64,000 bases of DNA from Tetrahymena elliotti 4EA (taxonomy: Eukaryota; Ciliophora; Oligohymenophorea; Hymenostomatida; Tetrahymenidae): NCBI GenBank assembly GCA_000231825.2, contig JH720344.1:196403-260402 (forward strand), read 5' to 3'. Below the pieces are notes generated by a model. It was not told the origin of the DNA. It was given only the letters and a program-made list of their open reading frames with translations, and made no database searches. Shown here piece by piece: positions 38,277 to 50,253 of the stretch (the first letter of the stretch is position 1; the number at the start of each line of letters is the position of its first letter). The position numbers and the translations under genes are program-made.

Positions 38277-41200
38277 TCATATAAGTGTGCTATTTTAATG
38301 TGATATGCTGCCTTGAGATTGGCAATATTGCATTGTCTTATGAAGTGAGAAAAAGTTGTTCTATTTTACACCAATTCTTAAAGAATTTTCTTTTGAATTA
38401 GAAGAGGAATTTCTTGAAATAGCTCTTCTTGCTTCTTATTTCTTTTTTAAACTAGTTGTATTTCTATTTAAAAATGACTTACCGTTGTATAAATTAGTGT
38501 GATTACTATTAGTCAATTAAGAGCTGTCAGAGATTTGAGATTAATTACTTCCTGTATTAAAATTGCTTGAGTTAGTAAGTACTTACTTAGATGGATTCAG
38601 AAAAACTTAGCTTTTACTGCTAAAGTATTAGGAAGGGTTACTATCATTGTTACTATTTACACTTTCTAATGACATTCTATTATTGATTTTTTATTACATA
38701 AATTAAAGTTGCAAGAGTTGCTACTTTGTTAATCCATATTCTATTTAACTCCCACTTTTGATCTCATTTACAGTACTGTTTCTCTTCTTAATTTACCCTT
38801 AATTTATTTTAACAGGAGAGTTATTTTCTGAAACTTCTTCTAAAACATCTAAGTTTTTCACTTAAATTTAAGGAGCATTTTTAAACTTTTCAGCAAAGCT
38901 ATTTCTTTTAGGAAGAGTGATACTCTAAGAAGAAGAAACCTGAGATTCATATCCACTTAAATTAATTTCATCAAAACTTTTTTATCTGTCGCTTATTCTT
39001 CTTGAGCTATTTTGATTTAAAAAATAAACTTATTAATAAAAAGTTATCAAAATTTTATTTCTTCATTTAATCAATATCTAAAATAAATTTGTTATTTTTC
39101 AAATATTTCTCATCAGATTCATTCTTTTAATTTAAATTTTCCTTATTTTCTAAAAAAAGCTAATTTTTTTCAGTATTTCAAGCATAATTTGTTCAAGTTT
39201 AATTTTATGTTTTAATTCAAACCAAGCTAAATTTAACAAATTTTGTGATTGTTTTGTTTTTCTAGTTTAATGAAGCTTTGCATAAGAATGTCAATAGATG
39301 AAAACAAACTTATTTAAAAATGAATTTTCTGAATAAATTTAAGAAAAATATACTCTTGTGATGAAGAACTTTAATAGTTGTAAGTGTTGAAGTTGATTGT
39401 TGTGGAAGCTCTAACTTTATTTCTTGTGAAGTATTCTGGAGAGGTTATTTCTTACATAGAATTTTACTACTAAGAATGGAATGTCTTGCCTCTTGAATTG
39501 TGATCTTGAAGAGTTCCACAGGTGATTAGACTGGTGTCATCAATGTAGTTTAATGTATTTTACTTTTTGATATTTTCTCTGATTTGATTTTTTCTTTCTA
39601 AGAGTATTTTCTTTTAGAAATCTTGTCCATTTATGGTAGATTAGGATTTGATATTGAGATCTTTTTGGCTTCCTTAATTGCTGCTGGAAGCAAAGCTTTT
39701 TCTGACTTTAAAGTTAGATTTCTTTTTTAATCCAAATTCTTCATATAAATCAGCAAAGACATTTTTAGGACTTTGCAATCCATTTTGGTTGAGTTTTTTA
39801 AGAATTTGCATTTTGTATTCAATAGTTTATCCAACTTTATTGACAAAAGCGTTATGTGACATATCTCCAAATTATTCAATAGCTACCTGAGCTAATTATT
39901 CTTTTGATTTTTATTACTCTCCCAAATATCTTCTCATTTTATTGTTTAAAATCTTATTTTCTATATAATTCTCTTCTTCAGTAATTGTTGTGGGAATCTT
40001 GTGGGTTGATTAAGGTGTTTAAAATTGATTTTCAATTCCATACAAAGTTGTTTGCTAAGAGTTCTTTTTATTATGGTTGAGCTTCAGTTAAATTTTTTAT
40101 TCAGGAGTATTTTTTATGTTTAAGTTGATATTTGTTGAAAATTATCCAACAACTCCAGTTGCAAAAAAGGCATCACTATTTTCATCATTAACAGTACCTT
40201 AATTAAAATTAATTTATTTGTTAGATGCTAACTCTAATTGCTTTTAAATTGTATTTAAACTGTTTGGGTTAAAAGGATTTGTTCTTAATGATAACCTTTG
40301 CTTAGAAGATTTAATATCAAATGGATCTATAGTAAGTCCACTGCTTTATGAAGGAGTGCGAGGATTATTATTAAAGGTATTCATCAGACTATTTCTTTTG
40401 TTTCCCGAAGAATTAATACTTGTCATAGAAGCTGGATTCTAAGGAATATTTAAAAAAGTTTAGCTTTTACCCTAATTTACAGAGAATATATTAGCAGCCT
40501 GTGATTTGTTTTCCAAAATTTTATTCTCATTTAAATTAGCAATTGTAGTGGCAGATTTCTTCAATGATAACAAAGTTATTTATTTTTCAATATCAATTTT
40601 AGTATTTTATGTTGTTTAAACTATCTGAGCTTATCTAATTTAATTCCATTCTCCTTTTACCTTAAATTCTTCCTTAAGTCTATCAATTACTCCATACCCT
40701 CTAGTGTAATTATACAAAATCTATTTTTAATAACAAACAATTTATTCATTTTTGTTAAAATTGATCATTTAATTATTATTCTAAAATCAATATTTATCAA
40801 TAAATTATATTAAATTAATTATTTTATCAAAACTTATCAAAATTTGTCAATTAATTGATTTTTTTTTATTAATTTAAAAAAATTATTTTTTTTTACTCTA
40901 TTTTTAGATAATTTGATTATTTATTTTTACATCAAGTTTTTTAAATAATTTTTTTATTAAATTATTTTTAATTTCTTTTCGGATAATTAGTAATTAAAAA
41001 TTTTTGAATTAAAAAATATTTTTTGAAAATAATGAAAAGAAGAAAAGATTACATCTTTTTTAATAAGGAATATTTCTGCTGTTTCGCTGTTGCAAATAGC
41101 TTGTTGTTTTCTTCTATCTACGTGTTTAAGAATTTCTTCTTCACCAAAATAAGAGTTTTTACCTTTGATAACAATACGAATTCTTTTCTTTTTATTTCTA

Positions 41201-44153
41201 ATTTCTTTTTAAGCTTTGACAGCATTAATATCATTAGGATTATCTTCTTATTCTTCTTTTTTCTTCTTTTCTTTTTCAATGTTTGATTCGATATTACAAA
41301 TTTAAGAGATTTCAACTTCGCCTTCTCTAATTAAATAAACAAATCTACTTGGATCTTTTTCAGTATAAATAATATTTTTGTTGTTATAATTAACAATTTT
41401 CATCATATGCAATAAAGAAAGCAATTTTGAGTTAGGAACGCCTCTAAAAAAATTGTAAGATTTTAAGAAGTTCAGTTTTCTCTAGATAATAATTTCATGA
41501 TAAGCTCCCAGTATGATATCAAAGCTTTCTTTAGTTAATGCCATCAAGAAAGTGTTTTCTCTACATACAATTGTACCAGTTCTATTTTATTTTAATTATT
41601 TTTTAAATTAAAAATTATTTCTTCAAAAAATAAAATGATTCACACACACACACATTCAAACTCAAAAGGAAAAAAATAAATTCTCAAACTAATCAAAAAA
41701 GATATTTATTTTTCTATTCACTTTTATTTCCTCTATTTTTTTCCAAAAAAATGGAATATTTTTTATGAATAAATTATTGTTAATCAAAATATCTTCAATA
41801 TATTTTTAAGAATTTTTTAATAAACAAAGTTTTTTGTATATACCTTCTTTGCTTTGTCATAAGAGCTATCTCACCAAAGGCCTCACCTGGTTTAAATGTC
41901 TTCATTAACTTTAATCCAGTAAAGCATCTTTCAAGGAACTACTCTTAGGACTCATTATCCTTATAAGCATCATCATCTAAATTTTGGCGTGGAGAGGATC
42001 TTTTAAATATAGAAACGAATAAATTATAATTCAATTAATTAAAATGAGCTGAGTAGAATTTTACAAAATAAAGAAATAAAAATTCTTCTATCACATGAAA
42101 TAATTAATTCATAGTGAACTGAACTAGAAGTAAAAATAATCTATTTATTATATTTTCTTTCTAATTATAATTAATTAGAAATAAATACTTAACTGATTTA
42201 CTTTTATTTTTAACATTCCAAAATATCTCTTTACAGAAGATTTATTTCTTCGGAATTCCTCAAAAATTAATATATTAACTAATTGCCTACTCAGAACTTT
42301 CAAATTTAAAATAAATCCTATTTACATTTCTTAAAGATTCATATTTTCTTGATCTGGATTGAATGTTTATTTCAACACCTTCCACTTGCTATCAAGCTTT
42401 ATTTTCTTTTTCCCAAGTTTATTTAAAGCTTGAGAAACAGTTTGACTTTCTTTTAAATCTGTTGTTATTTCTACCTCACTATTCTAATTTTTATTATAAA
42501 ATTCTTAGCTTTTTTATTGTTATAATATCTATTCTTTATTTTCGCTCTTATTATTGCCTGATTCATCTTTTTTAGATTTATCTCCACAATCAGTAGTTGG
42601 AGCTGGGATGAGCAAATCACATTCACCTATTATAATTATAATGTATTTTTTAAAATTATTAAAACTCTCCAAATAATAATATAATATATTAACACAAAGA
42701 GATAAAATTATGTATCTATTTATAATATATTTTTTACCTTATAAGACTATGTAGTAAGTGTAACCAAAATCACCTAATTTGTTTATAAAAAAATTAAATT
42801 TAATTTAATTGATTTGAAATAATTTTAGTCTTAAAAATATGAAAAAAAATAAATAAACTAATTGGCATTGAATTAATTTTTTTGATTTTATCAAAGTATT
42901 TTAACTGATAAATAAAGAAGTAGATTCTCGAAAGATTCTTTTTTGCATTAATATTTTAAATCTAATTAAAAATATTAATTATTCATTCAAATAGTAAATA
43001 AATTAAGAGGAGCCAACCAATAAATAGATAATCATTTGAAAATTAATAAAGGTTGAATCAATCAGTGAAAGTATCTATAGAAATTCAAATAGCAAAGAAA
43101 TATAAAGAGGCTAATTAAATATTTTTAAAAATTTAAATGTAAAATTTATGTTTGTTTTTACCATAATTAAAGACTGTCTTTCTTGCAGGAAAATATTCCA
43201 ATCTGAGTTTTTCGAGTAAAGGCTAATTGCAGTCTTTCATTCTTAACATGTCTTTGTTTTTTTGGAATAAATGCAATCCTTGAATTGATTTGAGGAGAAA
43301 ATCGCATTCGTTCTTACTCTTTGTCGGTTTTTACAGAATCTGCATAACAACCTGTTTATTAAATGATAAAATTATTAATTAATTTTAAAAATTAATAGAA
43401 TCAATCTATGAATGATGGATGATATAAATTATATTAAGATAATTTATCAATCAAATTATTCAATTCTCAAGAATTTTTCTTGTTATTTCTTGAATTAATT
43501 TTCTTTCTTTCTTATTTTTAGAATTTCAATCAACAAGATTTATAACAAACAAACAAATAAGCAAGCAAGCAAGTAAACAATAATGAAAGTAGCTTGTTTG
43601 CTATCAACCCCTAATTTAACTAAAACTCTTTAATCTTTTTAATTGCTTTTATTTTATTTTAGTAAAATGTGTTATTTAATCATACCGCTGCATCTCTTTG
43701 ATCTGTAAGGTCAACAAGATCCTTTTTAAGGAAGTTCATGTAGTTTTTCATAGGCTAATTGCTTTAAATCATTTATCTAATAAAATTAGCTCCTACTGAA
43801 TTCTAATCAATGGGGTATTCAGGGTTATTCTGAAGGAAAAAACCAAGGTCTGTGATAGAGGTTTTATTTTGCATGCTGATAGAAGTGAAGGAAGGGGCGA
43901 TATTTAGATTAGACTTCTTTGCATCTGAATTAATATCAGTAGAACTAGATTATATTTAAGTGCTTGAGCTATTCTATTGACTATTATTATTGTTGCTACT
44001 GTTTTTGTTTCCTTAGCCATTTTTAGCATTTAAGTCTAATTTGTCACTGCTTTGTAATATTTTATCTAAATTTTCTTCCTCATCTTCCAAGTCATTATCA
44101 TTATCTAAGTACTTTAAAGATAAAATACTATTGTCGTGTTCTTGGTTGCTCAT
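38277..44153 (-). CDS. tandem cyclic-nucleotide-binding-domain protein with long Ser/Asn-rich tail
   Basis: Model (minus): 44153-43686, 43351-43162, 42773-42738 (36-nt micro-exon), 42626-42326, 41999-41844, 41581-41053, 40720-39354 and 39006-38277; 1,258 residues, all phases consistent. CNBD1: LLKSIQGLHLFQ…, VFNYGDFGYTYYIVLQGE, then a ~100-residue charged insert, then FKPGEAFGEIALM…RRTGTIV, a good phosphate-binding cassette with Glu and Arg. CNBD2 (~400-565): FLKSYNFFRGV, IIYTEKDPSRFVYLIREGEVEI, a Lys/Glu-rich insert, then YFGEEEIL…RRKQAIC, a degenerate cassette. The C-terminal half is Ser/Asn/Gln-rich with no domain recognised. There is no kinase or channel region, so it is a candidate cAMP/cGMP-binding regulator or scaffold. 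Alternative: two genes, the first ending at TGA 40839-40837 and the second starting at ATG 40768, only 68 bp apart. Confidence 0.78.
40721..41052 (-). other. proposed 332-nt intron joining CNBD region to Ser/Asn-rich tail
   Basis: Donor AAAAAAGAT|GTAATCTTT, acceptor ATTAAAAATAG|ATTTTG, phase 0 on both sides, giving EIFLIKKD-ILYNYTRGYGV. The intron is almost pure A/T, unlike its flanks. Confidence 0.55.
42738..42773 (-). other. 36-nt micro-exon encoding the CNBD core strand
   Basis: Acceptor AAACAAATTAG|GTGATTTTGG and donor CTTATAAG|GTAAAAAA enclose 36 nt, phase 1 on both sides, encoding DFGYTYYIVLQ. It exactly fills the gap between VFNYG and GECDLLIP in the cyclic-nucleotide-binding fold; skipping it keeps frame but deletes this strand. 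Confidence 0.8.
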
Positions 44154-46104
44154 TTTTAATTTACTTTCTTATTGAAAATATATGTTTAACTTATATTTAT
44201 AAATATATATATTGTTTTTTTTGTTGACTTATACTAACTAAGCTATCTTTAAGTCAGTCAGTCAGTCAATCAATCAATCAATCAATCAGTGAGGAATATT
44301 ATTTGTCTGTTTAATCACTTATTTCTCCTTGTTTTTACCCTTTAAAAAGATTCTTTTATTAGTATTTCCTTATCAATACTAGGAAAATAGATAGTCAATC
44401 ATTTATTTATTCAATTATTTATAAAGCTTATTACCTTCATTTACTAATTTATAAATTCAAATTGGGATTATTTTTCATACATTTTGCTAAGATATTGAGA
44501 ATTATTACAAAATATTACAAAAAAATTTCTTGATAAATAAAATAGTAAGTTACCACCAAATAACTCACAAAATAAATAAATAAATTTGTAAATTTATATT
44601 CAACTCATTTAATGTAATCTTAAAACTGGTTTAACTTATTGCTAAGATCAGATCAATATAAAAATATAAGTGTTTACCTCTATCTCTTGAAAGAGTTTAC
44701 AGATTTTTTTAAATAAAAATTTTCTTAAATTAAATTTGGAATAAATTCATCTTTTATCATTCATTAAGCATTCTTTTTATTGATTTCTTTTCACTTCAAC
44801 GTTTTCTTTATTTGCTAAATTTAAAATTAATTTTTTTAACATCTGTAATTTTTTTTCTCTAAAATTCTACAATCACTTTGGTATGTAGGTATCTCCTCCT
44901 TGTATCATTTTAGTCCTAAAGATAAATCCAAGTCTATTCACTAAAAATTAAAAAAATAAAATATTTATTCTTTAAAAATAAACACATTCAATTATTTACT
45001 CTATTTTAAAGACGCATGTAAGAAAAAGTTTATTTATATTACTTTCTTTTTCTCATACATCTTATAAATTGATGTAAATTTATTTTCATATAATTGATGA
45101 CCTTTTTGTCATTTTTCAAATTTAAATATTTTTTTGTTTACATTAAAAAATGTTTGAATCTAAAAAAATTAATTGAAATCAATTCAAATTGATTTCTAAC
45201 AAGAAAACTAATTTATACTTTAATCAATAGAATAGCAATTTTATTTATCAAGTAATTATTAAATAAATTATGTTTAAGAGTTGAAAATAAATAATTCATC
45301 TTATTATTTTCAAGAAATTTTTATATAATTTTGGAATTGATTTTATTTAATTTTTTATATTTGAATGCATTATTCAGGTCTAATATTTACAAATAAAACT
45401 TAATTCTTAAAAAATACAGTTGTTTTAATATTTTTAACCTATTATTTTATATTTATTAAGTATTTAAATTATTTAAATTTTATAATAGTTTATCGAAAAT
45501 CTTTATGCAATTCTTCCTTTTTATATAGTAAATAAATGTCAATAAAAATATTTTTTTAATACTGCTTGATAAGTAAGATAAAGAGGAGAGCTTCTATAAA
45601 TATTAATTTAATTTTAGAATAAACTAAATAATTTAATTAAAATTTTTTAAAAAGATAAAAATTTTCAATCAGAAATTTTAGAGAGGGACAGACAGATAGA
45701 TAGATGCTTTAATTTGAAATTTTTGTAAGAAAAAATATTTTAATATTTCTGTCTATTTGATTAGACATTTGAAGTACACTTTCATTTTCAATTTTTGTAA
45801 AAAATATATTTTAATTTATTTATCTATTTTAGAATAAGCCAAAATGTTAGTTTTTGAAGAAATAGAAAATAGTTTTATTGATACGTTAGTAATGGATTAA
45901 AAAATTTATTGAATAAAGGAAAAAGATTATTGATTGATTGATTAATATTTTGATCTGGTAGAAACAAATTATTTATAATAATAATTGATATTTAATTAAT
46001 TAGGAAAGAAGGCAAGAAATAAATATTAATAATTTTTATCTTTAATAAGATATATACTAATATTAAAATTGAATAGAGAAGAAATAAGTAAATAGTATTT
46101 CAAT
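44154..46104. other. divergent promoter region / intergenic
   Basis: DNA between the divergent starts at 44153 (-) and 46105 (+). It contains a (GTCA)n/(ATCA)n tract at about 44252-44289 and a GACAGACAGATAGATAGAT tract near 45687-45706. No coding frame seen; promoters of both genes should lie here. Confidence 0.55.
44252..44289. repeat. tetranucleotide (GTCA/ATCA)n tract
   Basis: About nine tandem 4-bp units (AGTCAGTCAGTCAGTC then AATCAATCAATCAATC), 100 bp upstream of the ATG of the cyclic-nucleotide-binding gene. Confidence 0.9.
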
Positions 46105-48180
46105 ATGTCAAGCAATAATTTTAATTCAAATTTTAGAGGAATAAATAATTTCCTTAGAAATGATAACAATAATAATAACAATAGAAATAATGAAGGATCT
46201 GGAACAGGTGGATAAGATTCAAGTTTTTAAGGTGGTGATAATCAACCATTTAAAAGAAATTTTGGTGGTGGAGTAGGAAATAACTATAGTTCATTTGGAG
46301 GAGACAGAAATAATAGAGATAATAATAGAGATAATAATAATAATAATAATAATAATGGCAATTTTAAGAGAAACGAATATAAGCCTGTTGTCTAAATTAT
46401 TAATGAATAGCTATTGACAGAAGAATTTACTGATTGTAATGTCTAACTAGTTTAAAGTTCTAAATAATAATAGAACCAATAAGGATTTTAACAAGTTTAA
46501 TAAAACTACTTTGATAAGCTTCAAGTAGTTTTTTGCAATTAGCAAGCAATACAGATTCATTCTGTTGAAAAAACAGATCAAGGAATGAAATTAGTTTCTG
46601 GAGGATGCACATAGATATAGAATAATGCTTTTTAAGTTGAAAAATGTTTCGTTCTTAAGAATCTCTTGAATAATATAGATGCTTCTGCTTTTAGTATAAA
46701 ACACTAATAAGGGTTCTATGGATTTACAATAATCACTACTGATTCATAAAATAATAATCAAATTACATCCCAATTATGCTAAATGATAGCTCATTAATAA
46801 CCAATCATTGATATCTTTGTATTTTAAGCAACTGAAAACAGCAGAGCTGTAAATAAGATAGTTACTGTTTCTAGTAGCTCGAACTAAGATTCTAATTCAG
46901 ATGCTTTTGTTAAATTTTGGGAGTTACAACAAAATGGAATAATTCTTGATTAAAAATCTACGTTAATATTTAAAGATAATATAGAATAATGGTTTAACTC
47001 CAAAAATATTAAATTAGATGCTATTAACAATTTGCAATTTACTTCTATCAATAACAAATCACTTGCTATCATTACATTCAAAAAGGTAATATTTACTTTT
47101 ACTCATTACATTCTAAATGCTTTTTTATCTTAAATAATCAAATGAGAAATATTCTCTTTTTATCTTACATGATCAAATGAGAAGTATTATCATCTCAATT
47201 CATAATCAATATGAAATTTTTTTCAATTTTGAAAAAACAAAGTAAATTTGTTTGAAAAAGTTAATTGAAATTTTATAAAAAATAGCCTAGATTTGAATAG
47301 CCTTCTTAGAAGCAATAAACTTAAGCTAACTGTGCATATATTTTGGAACTAGAATATACTAATCAAAGACCAATTTAAGGATAGAAGATAGAGTTGGGAC
47401 CTGCTACTGCTGCTATTTAGAAAATGGAATTTGTCATAAATCCTAAAACAAATGATACATTTTTGTTTGCATCTCTTAGAAATGATACTAGATAAAGGAA
47501 TGATGCTGTGCAACCTTAAGTTAAGCAACCATAAGGTAAACATTTATTTTGGAAAAATTAATTTGTTTTTTAATAAATTTTTATAAAAATTAGGATTCTT
47601 ATATGCTTCGAAAAATTTAACTCAATTAATAAAAGTTTATGAAAATAATTTCCCATTAAGTGACTTTTAGATATCTTTTGGAACAAACTAGGCCACAATC
47701 ATAGCTGCTACTACAAGATCTGTTTAACCAATAACTTGGAATCTATTAAATACTACATTTTCACCCAACAAATTTGATAGTAGTTTGTAATAACAAGGAG
47801 ATATACAAAATGTTTATTTATTTAAAAGTAGTATTAATTTAGTTGAAATTAATTAACTGTTGACTGTACATTATAAAGGCTTTTAACAAACTAAAAAGTG
47901 TATTACTCTCTCAACCTTAGAAATATAAGAACATTAAGAGAATCCAAATAGAAATAATAATAATAATTTCAATAATGATAGAGGTAGCAATTATCAGAAT
48001 AAATTTAATAATAACAATACCAATAGTAATATTAGTACCAATAACACTGAAGGAGGTGGTGGTTTTAATAATAGTTTTAAAAGCAATTATAATAACAATA
48101 GAACTTTTAACAATAACAATAACTATAATAATAATAGACCACCCTTTTATAATAATAACAATAGAAATTAAAGAAATTGA
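46105..48180 (+). CDS. Asn/Gly-rich protein with a central globular region
   Basis: Exons 46105-47085, 47286-47535 and 47594-48180; stop TGA 48178-48180; 605 residues. Both ends are prion-like low complexity: the N-terminus (~1-100) mixes FRG/RN/GG and poly-Asn runs (GGDNQPFKRNFGGG), and the C-terminal ~85 residues are poly-Asn with Tyr, Arg and Pro. Between them, ~100-500 looks globular with alternating hydrophobic strands (…KPVVQIINEQLL…, …DAFVKFWEL…, …SLAIITFKK…). The FVKFWEL stretch resembles a WD-repeat end, but I cannot prove a propeller. Low-complexity ends with Arg/Gly and Asn suggest an RNA-binding or condensate-type protein; that is inference. Introns are GT-AG with phases 0 and 1. 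Confidence 0.8.
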
Positions 48181-49356
48181 TTATTTTATGAGTTTTTTAC
48201 TCAGTTAAACTCAGAAATTTGTATAGTTTTAAATAATTTAATGTATGTAGTCTATTTATTTGTATTTTTATAAAAATTAATCTAATTATTTTAATTTATT
48301 CACTCAAATTCAACTTTTATTCTTTGTTAAAAAAACTATTTCATTAATCTTAAAACTGTTTATAAAATATATTCTATTTAATCAAATGAGATTATTCATT
48401 ATTTTTAAAATTCAATTGAAAAATAGATTTTGTTTTTTAGATTTCATTATAAATTAAATATAATTAATTATTTTTCATTACTAAAATTTCATAAATTTGT
48501 CAGAGAAAATGGCTCTATTATGTTAAAAATAGCAATTATCCAGGCTAAATTGAAATTTTTAGTTGTTTTATGGATGGATGGCATTTTTAGAATTAAAATT
48601 TGGTTATGATTTAAATCATTTTTAGCTTTTTTAGTTTATAAATGATAAAATTAAATGGAATTATTTTGATCATTTTTGTAAGTTTTGTCAAGATTTTGTT
48701 AAAGTTAAATGATAAAAATATTAATTATTATTCAACATTTTTTAAAAAACAAAAGAGAAGTATTTATTTGTTTGAATGTTTGTTTGTTTTATCTATTTTA
48801 TTTTTATGATTGAATTTTCTTTTTTATTCAGGCTCTTTTGAAACTAATCACTTGTATTTCTAGAAAATGCAAAATAAAATTCATTTTTTTGTTTTTGATA
48901 ATCCAACGAAAACTAAAAATTTTTAATTCTTTTATTTTTTGACTGTTTGTTTATAGGATAATGAAATTTTACTTCTAAGTAATTATTAGATAAATACTGA
49001 TAGATAATAAAATAGTCAAAATAGATTTTAATAATTTTTTTAGTGGATATATTTTAAAAATATTCTATCCCATGTCTTAACATTCATCCATATAATTTGA
49101 TTTTTACATCTATAACTTTTCATCAAATATTTTGGAATCTAGGGATTTATTTACTAAATTTGTTACTTAAAAACTAATTACTGTCATTTCTGAACTAAAA
49201 ATTCAAATTTTTAATAATGAAAAGATATTTTTAGCAAGGAATGACTAAATGAATGAATTTAGTTTTAAATTTTTGAAATTTTGTTTGATATTGATTATAT
49301 TTGTTTCTGATTTGCAAATTAACATTAATTTCATTATTCATAAAAAAATATTAAAA
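48181..49356. other. intergenic, nothing seen
   Basis: AT-rich spacer between two same-strand genes. It must contain the 3' UTR of the Asn-rich gene and the promoter of the surface-antigen gene; no open frame of note. Confidence 0.6.
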
Positions 49357-50253
49357 ATGCTATTAAAAATTTTATTAATAACTTTATCTATTATTTCTAC
49401 AGTTTAAGCAGCCACTGGTTAAACTGTCTAATGCACAGCAGGAGCCAATAATAGTTGCTCAGTATAGTATTGTTCTAATGTTCCTACTGGCTGTAGTTGG
49501 TTAGTAGCAGGTGCATACCCAAGTTGTTAAATTTCAGATTGTTCGTGTTATAAAGCTGGATCTGTATCTGGATTGACAGATTTAGTTTGTTAATCATGTG
49601 ATGCAAACAACAAATATGCTAATACTGTAGGAACATCTTGTGTTGCTTCATCAAATTCATGTTAAAATAGAGGTACAACTGATTGGACTAAAGATGATTG
49701 CCAAAAATGTTATTCTTCTACATATACTTTACTGAATAAATCATGTTTTAATTGTTCTTTATATTCTGGTTTAACAGATGAAATTTGTACTGCTTGTTCA
49801 TCTGATGGCACAAAAATATTTGCAAATAAATATGGTACAGCATGTGTAGGATCATCAAGGAAATGTGATATTAATATTACATCTCCTGCTTGGGCAGAAA
49901 CTGATTGTAAACTTTGTTTTGGAGATAATTATGTATTAAATGGTAATATCTGCTCAAATTGTTTTAGCACATCTTAATTAACTGATTAAATATGTGCATT
50001 ATGTGCTACTGCTTAAGGAAACAAAAACAAATATGCAAATTCAGCTGGAAGTTCTTGTATTGAGGTATCAGCTTCATGTAATTCTTAAAATAGAGGATCA
50101 ACTGTTTGGACTACATCTGATTGTGCTCTTTGCACACCAAGTACACCAATAGTTTCCAGTGGTGGTGCTTGCTCAGTAGATAGCAGCACTACTACTGTCT
50201 ATTCATAGATCTTAATAAATAGCTTGTTTATAATAATTATTTCATTTATTTGA
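49357..50253 (+). CDS. GPI-anchored cysteine-repeat surface protein (immobilization-antigen type)
   Basis: Single exon, ATG 49357, TGA 50251-50253, 298 residues. Residues 1-18 (MLLKILLITLSIISTVQA) are a clear signal peptide with an A-x-A-like end. The body is a set of periodic repeats, each with Cys pairs (CxxC: CSNC-, CTAC-, CALC-like), conserved Trp-x-x-x-D-C and the recurrent (N)KYANxxGxSC motif. The C-terminus is Ser/Thr-rich (SSTTTVYS) followed by about 18 hydrophobic residues without a basic tail, as expected for a GPI attachment signal. This is the plan of Tetrahymena/Ichthyophthirius ciliary immobilization antigens: cell-surface coat proteins whose expression switches with conditions. 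Codon use is less AT-biased than neighbours, typical of highly expressed genes. A member of the family is confident; the specific Ser locus is not. Confidence 0.88.

Noticed and set aside
41023..41286. Phe-rich, membrane-like ORF on the plus strand
   Set aside because: Antisense of the Lys/Glu-rich CNBD2 insert and A-rich intron; AAA/GAA reads as TTT/TTC.
47975..48208. Ile/Val-rich hydrophobic ORF on the plus strand
   Set aside because: Shifted-frame reading of the poly-Asn (AAT)n C-terminus of the Asn/Gly-rich gene.
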